Source of the DNA: Alphaproteobacteria bacterium UBA3612
GTDB lineage: Bacteria; Pseudomonadota; Alphaproteobacteria; Sphingomonadales; Sphingomonadaceae
Length of the DNA stretch: 44,309 nucleotides
Direction of reading: 5' to 3'
NCBI GenBank assembly: GCA_002375465.1
Contig: DFLT01000013.1
Location: 575 to 44,883 of the forward strand
Shown: piece after piece, positions 38,979 through 44,309 of the stretch
Position numbering within the stretch: position 1 is the stretch's first letter
Layout of the letters: each line of letters opens with the position of its first letter
Made by a program: the position numbers and the translations under genes
The notes under the pieces: model-generated
Told to the model about the DNA's origin: nothing
What the model saw: the letters and a program-made list of their open reading frames with translations, nothing else
Databases searched by the model: none

Positions 38979-40595
38979 ATGATCTACAAAGAAAGCGCCG
39001 CCCCGTGGTGGAAGCGCGGTGTCATCTATCAGATATACCCCCGCTCCTTTCAGGATAGCGACGGGGACGGCATTGGCGATCTGGCGGGTATAGAATCGCG
39101 GCTTGATCATCTCTCCTTGCTGGGCGTCGACGCGATCTGGCTGTCGCCCGTCTTTCCTTCGCCCATGGCCGACTTCGGCTATGACGTGGCAGATTATTGC
39201 GACATCGAGCCCCTGTTCGGCGATCTGGAAGATTTCGACCGGCTTCTTGCCGCGATTCACCAGCGGGGCATGAAGCTGTTGCTCGATTACGTGCCCAACC
39301 ACTCGTCCGACCGGCACCCGTGGTTCGTGGAGAGCCGTTCTTCCCGCGATAGTCCTAAACGCGACTGGTATATCTGGCGCGACCCGGCGCCCAATGGTGG
39401 TCCGCCCAACAATTGGATCAGTGATTTCGGCGGTTCTTCATGGGAATGGGACGAGCCGACGCGACAATATTATCTGCACGCCTTTCTGAAAGAACAGCCC
39501 GACCTCAATTGGCGCAACCCCGACCTGCGCGCCGCGATGATGGATGTGCTGCGCTTTTGGCTGGATCGCGGCGTGGATGGCTTTCGGATTGATGTTCTCT
39601 GGCACATCGTAAAGGCGGCGGACCTGCCGGATAACCCTGTAAATCCCGACTGGCGGAAAGGTCAGACCGAGCGCGACCGCCTGATCCAGTTGCATTCGAC
39701 CGACCAGCCGGAGGCTCATGCAATCTCCGCCGATTTCAGAGCGCTGGCAGATCAATACGGGTCCGGCCCCGATAGCCAGCGCGTTCTGATCGGAGAGATA
39801 TTCCTGCCCAATGAACGGCATGCGCACTGGTACGGTACGCCGGAGCGCCCACAGGTGCATCTGCCGTTTAATTTCCAGTTGATCGAAAGCCGTTGGGATC
39901 CCGTCGAGTTGCGCCGGGTGATTGCGGAATATGAAGCCTCGCTGCCCGCATTTGCCTGGCCGAACTGGGTCTTGGGCAGCCACGATGCGCCGCGTATCGC
40001 GGCCCGCATCGGCGAAGCGCAGGCCCGGGTGGCGGCAATGCTGCTGCTAACCCTGCGCGGTACGCCGACGATTTACCAGGGTGACGAGATCGGCATCGGC
40101 CAGGTCGACATTCCGGCGGACCGCATCCGCGACCCGCAGGACCTTCGCCAGCCGGGCATCGGCATTGGCCGCGACCGCGCACGAACGCCCATGCCCTGGA
40201 ATGCCGCGCCCTTTGCAGGATTTAGCACGACCGAACCCTGGTTGCCGCTAAATCCCGACTGGCCCTCGCGTAATGTGGCCCTACAGGCGGAGGATCGGGG
40301 CTCCATCCTGTCACTGTATAGAGACCTGCTGAAATTGCGACGGTCTAGCGGCGCTCTTACCCTAGGCGCCTTTCTGCTTGCCGATGCCGATAAGGACATC
40401 CTGGCCTATGAAAGGCGGCAGGATGATGAGCGCCTGTTGATCGTGCTGAACTTCGGTACGCGAGAAAGGGTGCTGATCGTGCCTGCCGATGCCCGGATTG
40501 ACAGTGTCCTCGCCTCCACCCTGCCGCTACGGGACATGGATGGCAGGGTCCTGCCGAACGAGGGGTTGATCATCAGGTTGCGCGATGCCGTCTGA
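38979..40595 (+). CDS. GH13 alpha-glucosidase or related alpha-glucoside enzyme
   Basis: The 538-residue enzyme is an oligo-1,6-glucosidase/alpha-glucosidase type GH13 member without a signal peptide, so it is cytoplasmic. It begins WWKRGVIYQIYPRSFQDSDGDGIGD. Later motifs are DYVPNHSSDRHPWF, DGFRIDV with nucleophile Asp205, LIGEIFLP with acid/base Glu273, and GSHDAPRIA with Asp336 (more often NHD in the family). GTPTIYQGDEIG follows. Domain C closes the protein. It probably hydrolyses or transfers glucose from short alpha-glucosides. The start is ATG 38979. The stop overlaps the following GT4 gene by 11 bases, so hydrolase and glycosyltransferase are made together. Confidence 0.92.
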   Translation: MIYKESAAPWWKRGVIYQIYPRSFQDSDGDGIGDLAGIESRLDHLSLLGVDAIWLSPVFPSPMADFGYDVADYCDIEPLFGDLEDFDRLLAAIHQRGMKLLLDYVPNHSSDRHPWFVESRSSRDSPKRDWYIWRDPAPNGGPPNNWISDFGGSSWEWDEPTRQYYLHAFLKEQPDLNWRNPDLRAAMMDVLRFWLDRGVDGFRIDVLWHIVKAADLPDNPVNPDWRKGQTERDRLIQLHSTDQPEAHAISADFRALADQYGSGPDSQRVLIGEIFLPNERHAHWYGTPERPQVHLPFNFQLIESRWDPVELRRVIAEYEASLPAFAWPNWVLGSHDAPRIAARIGEAQARVAAMLLLTLRGTPTIYQGDEIGIGQVDIPADRIRDPQDLRQPGIGIGRDRARTPMPWNAAPFAGFSTTEPWLPLNPDWPSRNVALQAEDRGSILSLYRDLLKLRRSSGALTLGAFLLADADKDILAYERRQDDERLLIVLNFGTRERVLIVPADARIDSVLASTLPLRDMDGRVLPNEGLIIRLRDAV

Positions 40596-41625
40596 CTTGC
40601 GTATTGCCATGCTGGCGCCGATCGCGTGGCGTACCCCGCCGCGCCATTATGGGCCATGGGAACTCGTGACCAGCCTGCTGACGGAGGCGCTGGTGGAACG
40701 CGGTGTCGATGTGACATTATTCGCGACCAGGGACAGCATTACCTCCGCCCGGCTGGAGGCGGTGGTGCCTGCCCCCTATTCAGAAGATCCGTCCGTCGAC
40801 GCAAAGGTCTGGGAATATCGCCACCTTTCGCACCTGTTCGCGCAGGCAGACCGGTTCGACATAATCCACAATCAGGCTGATTTCCCCGCTCATGCCTTTG
40901 CGCCGCTGACGGCGACGCCAATGGTGACGACGATCCATGGCTTTTCGTCCGACCGGATCTTGCCGATGTACGTGCCCTATCAGGATCATGTTCATTATGT
41001 CGCGATCAGCGATGCGGACCGCCACCCCGCTCTGCGCTACGCCGCGACGATCCATCACGGCATCCGAATGGATGAATTTCCCTTCGACGCGGACGGAGGC
41101 GAGGATTTGCTATATTTCGGACGTATCCATCCGGACAAGGGCGCGGCGGAAGCCGTCCAAGCTGCACGAACCGCCGGCCGGCATCTGCAGATATATGGCA
41201 TTGTTCAGGACGCGGACTATCATCAGCGGTGCGTGCTGCCAGCGGTCGAGGGGGGCGGCGTCAGCTATCATGGATCGGTCGGGGGGAAGGAGCGGTGGCG
41301 GGCGCTTGGCAAGGCACGCGCATTGCTGCATCTGATCAATTTCGACGAACCCTTCGGGCTCTCCGTTGTCGAGGCGATGGCCTGCGGCACCCCCGTCATC
41401 GCTATTCGCCGCGGTTCTATGCCGGAGCTGATCCAGCATGGGGTCAACGGATTCCTCGTCGATAATGTCGCGGAGGCCGTTGATGCGGTCGCGCGCGTCG
41501 ATACGCTCGATCGGAAGATGGTCCGCCGCTCCGTTGAGGAGAAATTTTCTGTCGCGCGCATGGCCGACGAATATCTGGCGCTTTATCGTGACATCTTGAA
41601 ACGAGGTAAGCGTCGCAACGGCTAA
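40585..41625 (+). CDS. GT4 family glycosyltransferase
   Basis: The 346-residue GT-B fold enzyme moves a sugar from a nucleotide sugar with retention of configuration. The N-terminal domain has MLAPIAWRTPPRHYGPWEL, TTIHGFS and HYVAISDADR. The donor domain has LLYFGRIHPDKGAAEAVQAA and the E-x7-E motif in DEPFGLSVVEAMACGTPVIA (Glu255 and Glu263), followed by GSMPELIQHGVNGFLVD. No signal or membrane helix is present. Coupling to the GH13 gene by an 11-base overlap suggests the pair makes and remodels or recycles one alpha-glycoside, such as a compatible solute or a storage sugar; that is inference. The acceptor is unknown. Confidence 0.9.
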   Translation: MPSDLRIAMLAPIAWRTPPRHYGPWELVTSLLTEALVERGVDVTLFATRDSITSARLEAVVPAPYSEDPSVDAKVWEYRHLSHLFAQADRFDIIHNQADFPAHAFAPLTATPMVTTIHGFSSDRILPMYVPYQDHVHYVAISDADRHPALRYAATIHHGIRMDEFPFDADGGEDLLYFGRIHPDKGAAEAVQAARTAGRHLQIYGIVQDADYHQRCVLPAVEGGGVSYHGSVGGKERWRALGKARALLHLINFDEPFGLSVVEAMACGTPVIAIRRGSMPELIQHGVNGFLVDNVAEAVDAVARVDTLDRKMVRRSVEEKFSVARMADEYLALYRDILKRGKRRNG

Positions 41626-41738
41626 CAGCGGAAGGTGGCACCGCGCTTTGCGATGTGGGGGGAGCTACGTAAAAAGTGCACTCCCCGCCGACCATCATAC
41701 TGAATTAAGGATTATCGCCGAATTCAATGCGAACCCGG

Positions 41739-43550
41739 TCATGCGGCGTGGCGCATGCTGCGGACTTCCGCCATCACCACCCGGTCCCGCCCCAGCTTTT
41801 TCGCCCTGAGCAGGGCGGCGTCCGCTGTCTGAACGAGCTGATGCGCTGCGCAATGCAGAGGCGCGCTTGCTACGCCCACTGAAACGGTGATCGGACCAAG
41901 CGCCACGTTTTCATACTGCACCGATAGTGCGGCGATGCGCGTGCGAATTTCTTCTGCGCGATCTGCCGCCTGCTCGCAGTCAAACTCTGGAAGAAGCAGC
42001 AGGAATTCCTCGCCGCCATAGCGAAAAGCGCGGCCCCGCTCGCGGGTGACGTTACCAAGGACGGCGCCGACTTCGCGCAACACGGCGTCACCTGCTTCAT
42101 GGCCGTGCCGGTCATTGAAGCGTTTGAAATGATCCACATCGACCATCAGGCAACTGATGGATGCGCCCAGGCGCTCCGCATCGCTCAGCTGCTCCGGCAA
42201 AACCATGTCCAGCTGTCGGCGGTTTGGTAACCCGGTCAGTGCGTCAGCCATGGCCATTTCGCGCAGGGCATCGCGGAGCCGCAAATTGGCGAGGGCCAGA
42301 CCGATATTCTCTGCCAGCATGCGCAGATAAACTTCAGGGGGACGACCTTGGTCCTGAACGTCTTCGCGCGGCTCCACATAGAGCAAACCCAAGGTTTCGC
42401 GTTGCGCGACCAAAGGAAGGCAGAGCGTGTCTGGCGGCGGCGCCGAGCCATCAGAATCGAGGTGGCCGCATGGGACATCGATATGGCTGCCCCCCGGCCT
42501 GTGAGAGGCGCCTCTGCGTAGCGCCCAACATGATTGCGGTGAGAACTTTGAGGGCGAGTGGCGCGGTTCGAGCCAGCTGCAGGCTTCGATCACTTCATTT
42601 TCATCGGCACTCAATAGATAAAGGCGGCCGGCCAGACTGGGTGCGAATTCCGGTACGAAGCGCCGGATGACTTCCTTTAGATCCAGCAGCGTGTCGCATA
42701 CCTGCATCCGTTGCGTCATCCGCGACAGCAGATCGCGCAGCGCAAGATCAGCCGCACGCTCCGTTTCCAATCGTTGGCGCTGCAGGCCGTTTTCCCGAAA
42801 TACATGGATCGCCTCGGCCATGTCGCCGATCTCGTCGATCTGGTCGACCCCTGGAAGCTCGACGGCATAATCCTCTGCCGCAAGGCGCTTCACGACGTCG
42901 CTCAGGCGCACCACCGGATGCAGAACACGCTGCCTGAAGATAAAATAGAGCACGCCGAGGAAAAGCAGGCCCGTCACCGCCAGAACGATTTCGGAAATTG
43001 TTTTCCAGAGGCGCGCCAGGGCCGCGGCCTGAGCAATCTCTGTTTGCACCCGCAGATCCAGCCGATCCTGAAAGCGCCCCAGCAGCGCTTCTGCCAAGTC
43101 GAGCTCACGCTCATATTCGGGACCGAAAAGGATTTGCCGCGCCTTGCTTTCCTGCCCCTCTTCATAGGCGGCGATCGCCGCGTCCTGCTCGTCGTGCAGG
43201 GTTTCGGCCCATTTGATCGCCTCTTGCAGCAAGGCGACCTCGGCGGGCGTTGCGCCTGCCGCGGCAAGCTCCTGCGCGCGCTGCTCGGTGGAACGCAGAT
43301 CTTCGATGCCCCGGCGGTAAATTACCAAATAGGTGGGATCGCCCGTGTTCAGATACTGGCGCGCACGGTCGGACAGCAGGTAGATCTCGTTACCCAGTTC
43401 AGCGCTGACCGTATCGAGGCGATGACGTTGCTCGACGGCAGCACGCTCCCGCTCCTGCGCGTTCGAAGCGAGGAGCATGGTGGAGCCGGAGACAAGGGTC
43501 AGGGCAACGGTCGCACCATATGCCCAGTTTGTAATTGTGGCCAAACGCAT
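41739..43550 (-). CDS. Membrane diguanylate cyclase with HAMP, GAF-like and GGDEF domains
   Basis: The 603-residue protein has a first membrane helix (about residues 10-29), a helical periplasmic region of about 155 residues, a second helix (186-206), a HAMP linker (about 207-260), a GAF-like region (about 280-425) and a C-terminal cyclase domain. The active site is RYGGEEF (GGEEF at 512-516), with DALTGLPNRR and DVDHFKRFNDRHGH earlier. The inhibitory site is degenerate: RERG at 503-506 in place of RxxD, so product feedback is probably weak or absent, unlike the cyclase at 10835. The GAF part contains several Cys and His. The signal sensed is unknown. The start is ATG 43550. Confidence 0.93.
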   Translation of the reverse strand: MRLATITNWAYGATVALTLVSGSTMLLASNAQERERAAVEQRHRLDTVSAELGNEIYLLSDRARQYLNTGDPTYLVIYRRGIEDLRSTEQRAQELAAAGATPAEVALLQEAIKWAETLHDEQDAAIAAYEEGQESKARQILFGPEYERELDLAEALLGRFQDRLDLRVQTEIAQAAALARLWKTISEIVLAVTGLLFLGVLYFIFRQRVLHPVVRLSDVVKRLAAEDYAVELPGVDQIDEIGDMAEAIHVFRENGLQRQRLETERAADLALRDLLSRMTQRMQVCDTLLDLKEVIRRFVPEFAPSLAGRLYLLSADENEVIEACSWLEPRHSPSKFSPQSCWALRRGASHRPGGSHIDVPCGHLDSDGSAPPPDTLCLPLVAQRETLGLLYVEPREDVQDQGRPPEVYLRMLAENIGLALANLRLRDALREMAMADALTGLPNRRQLDMVLPEQLSDAERLGASISCLMVDVDHFKRFNDRHGHEAGDAVLREVGAVLGNVTRERGRAFRYGGEEFLLLLPEFDCEQAADRAEEIRTRIAALSVQYENVALGPITVSVGVASAPLHCAAHQLVQTADAALLRAKKLGRDRVVMAEVRSMRHAA

Positions 43551-43636
43551 TGGGGACGCTTACGCCCCAAGGCGCATAGAAAGGATTAACGCCCTCTCGA
43601 GAAAGGGAGAGGCATTCTAAAAATCTTCGGCAGACT

Positions 43637-43864
43637 TCAGCTGCTTCCTGCCGTCCCCGGACCCTTTTGCGCATCTTGTTCGGGATTGTCCGAGCCGACC
43701 ACCGGTTCCCTGTTTTCCGGATCGGTGGCGCGCGCTTCCTCGCCACGCTTCCCAACGCGGCGATTCACTCCGCCCCCGGCCGAGCCCTGTTGCGACGGGG
43801 TCGCGTTCTCTGTCATCTCGTCGATCAGATCATTGTCCGGATGCCGCGACTTTCGTTCAGTCAT
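43637..43864 (-). CDS. Small disordered hydrophilic protein, function unknown
   Basis: The 75-residue product is rich in Glu, Asp, Arg, Gly and Ser, has no hydrophobic core and is predicted to be disordered. It starts MTERKSRHPDNDLIDEM. The strongest evidence for a real gene is the near-perfect ribosome site AAGGAGATAT ending 4 bases before the ATG at 43864. Small charged proteins that start in this way are, from memory, found in many sphingomonads without a function. It may share a transcript with the diguanylate cyclase gene 86 bases downstream on the same strand. Confidence 0.65.
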   Translation of the reverse strand: MTERKSRHPDNDLIDEMTENATPSQQGSAGGGVNRRVGKRGEEARATDPENREPVVGSDNPEQDAQKGPGTAGSS

Positions 43865-44069
43865 CGAATATCTCCTTTCTAATCAAACGATGAGGTGAAG
43901 ACGATGTTCCGAATTTGCGTCTGGTCCGCGAAGGGAGGAGCGATGAATTCAGATCGCCGTAACCAAATTTCCATTCAGCTTCAGGTAAAGAACCCCCGCG
44001 CCCGGCGAGGGGTGACACGCGGCAGCGCAGAGCGCCCTCGACACGCCGGGGAGCATGGCTGTTCCTGTG

Positions 44070-44309
44070 CTATTCGCCGAAAGGGTAGGTGTCCGGGATG
44101 CCTTCCGCGTGATGTTCGCGTCCAAGCGGAGTCAGCGCCTGTGTCTCGTCGAACCAGACATAGGCATCAAACTGCCGTGGCAGGACCACCTGTGAATAGT
44201 GGCTCTGAAGCTCGGTTTCCGGGCGATAGATGACGCCGATGAAGCGTTCCAGCCGGGGGGCCATCAGGCGTCGGCGCAGCGCCTCGTGCCGCCCTTCGCT
44301 CAGGTCCAG
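44070..44309 (-). CDS. Erythromycin esterase family protein, C-terminal end only
   Basis: The frame is open to the right window edge, so only the last 79 residues are visible. They read RFIGVIYRPETELQSHY, LPRQFDAYVWFDETQALTPL, which match the C-terminus of erythromycin esterase-like proteins. That family includes antibiotic-inactivating enzymes and many housekeeping members of unknown substrate, and resistance must not be inferred from this piece. The catalytic His and Glu residues lie outside the window. The 43865-44069 stretch before it holds no gene I can support. Confidence 0.8.
   Translation of the reverse strand: MDLSEGRHEALRRRLMAPRLERFIGVIYRPETELQSHYSQVVLPRQFDAYVWFDETQALTPLGREHHAEGIPDTYPFGE

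Noticed and set aside
41659..41686. Possible terminator after the GT4 gene (GGGGAG with CTCCCC)
   Set aside because: The stem is only 6 bp with a 16-base loop and no T run, so I did not call it.
43940..44233. Possible plus-strand gene starting near 43943 after GGGAGGAGCG
   Set aside because: The ribosome site is good, but the product is low-complexity and basic and runs antisense through the erythromycin esterase family gene, whose homology is clear. It may be a short leader or chance.
44070..44309. Antibiotic resistance gene (erythromycin esterase)
   Set aside because: Only the C-terminal end is in the window and most family members are not resistance enzymes; a resistance claim is not supported.

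Overview
The window is a GC-rich chromosomal segment from an alphaproteobacterium, most likely of the order Sphingomonadales. The grounds are two large TonB-dependent receptors, a PEP-CTERM protein, an RcdA-type (DUF1465) protein, a lipoprotein-like methyltransferase of a kind common in sphingomonads, a sphingomonad-style palindromic intergenic repeat, and dense packing with short gaps. Genus cannot be fixed from the sequence alone. I see no phage, insertion sequence, CRISPR array or integrase; apart from one frameshifted gene and two genes cut by the window edges, the genes look intact.

Layout, left to right. 1-3748 (+): end of a prolyl oligopeptidase, a DUF2254 membrane protein, nadC and an RNase T2 lipoprotein, closely spaced and closed by a strong terminator. 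3765-6509 (-): TonB-dependent receptor. 6821-10682: a nitronate monooxygenase-like flavoenzyme with an extra cysteine-rich tail (+), then pyrD and UDP-glucose dehydrogenase (-). 10835-16606: a MASE1-PAS-GGDEF cyclase (+), malate synthase G (-) and RecJ (-). 16743-19766: a cation/proton antiporter with a TrkA domain, a tiny membrane protein and an exported methyltransferase-like lipoprotein. 19753-21650 (-): an ATP-grasp ligase and a nucleotidyltransferase joined by an ATGA overlap, with no recognised pathway.

21735-27318 (-): the translation/transcription cluster tRNA-Trp, secE, nusG, rplK, rplA, then rplJ, rplL. It is split into two transcription units by an oppositely oriented pair: a small uncharacterised protein and a six-helix chemoreceptor, again with an ATGA overlap. 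rplJ has a recognisable L10 autoregulatory leader. rpoB does not follow rplL.

27571-31259: a PEP-CTERM protein, an Hsp20 chaperone with a ROSE-like RNA thermometer in its leader, RcdA, a SixA phosphatase, and an exported M19 dipeptidase relative lacking several usual metal ligands. 31405-36684: a secreted protein broken by a one-base frameshift, its upstream TonB-dependent receptor, and a divergent PhoD phosphatase; these look like one nutrient-acquisition locus. 36715-41625: an exported CocE-type hydrolase, then a GH13 glucosidase overlapping a GT4 glycosyltransferase. 41739-44309: a second diguanylate cyclase (degenerate inhibitory site), a small disordered protein with an excellent ribosome binding site, and the end of an erythromycin-esterase-family protein.

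The best candidates for something undescribed are the ATP-grasp/nucleotidyltransferase cassette, the small protein coupled to the chemoreceptor, and the altered M19 enzyme. None is proven to be a new system from sequence alone.
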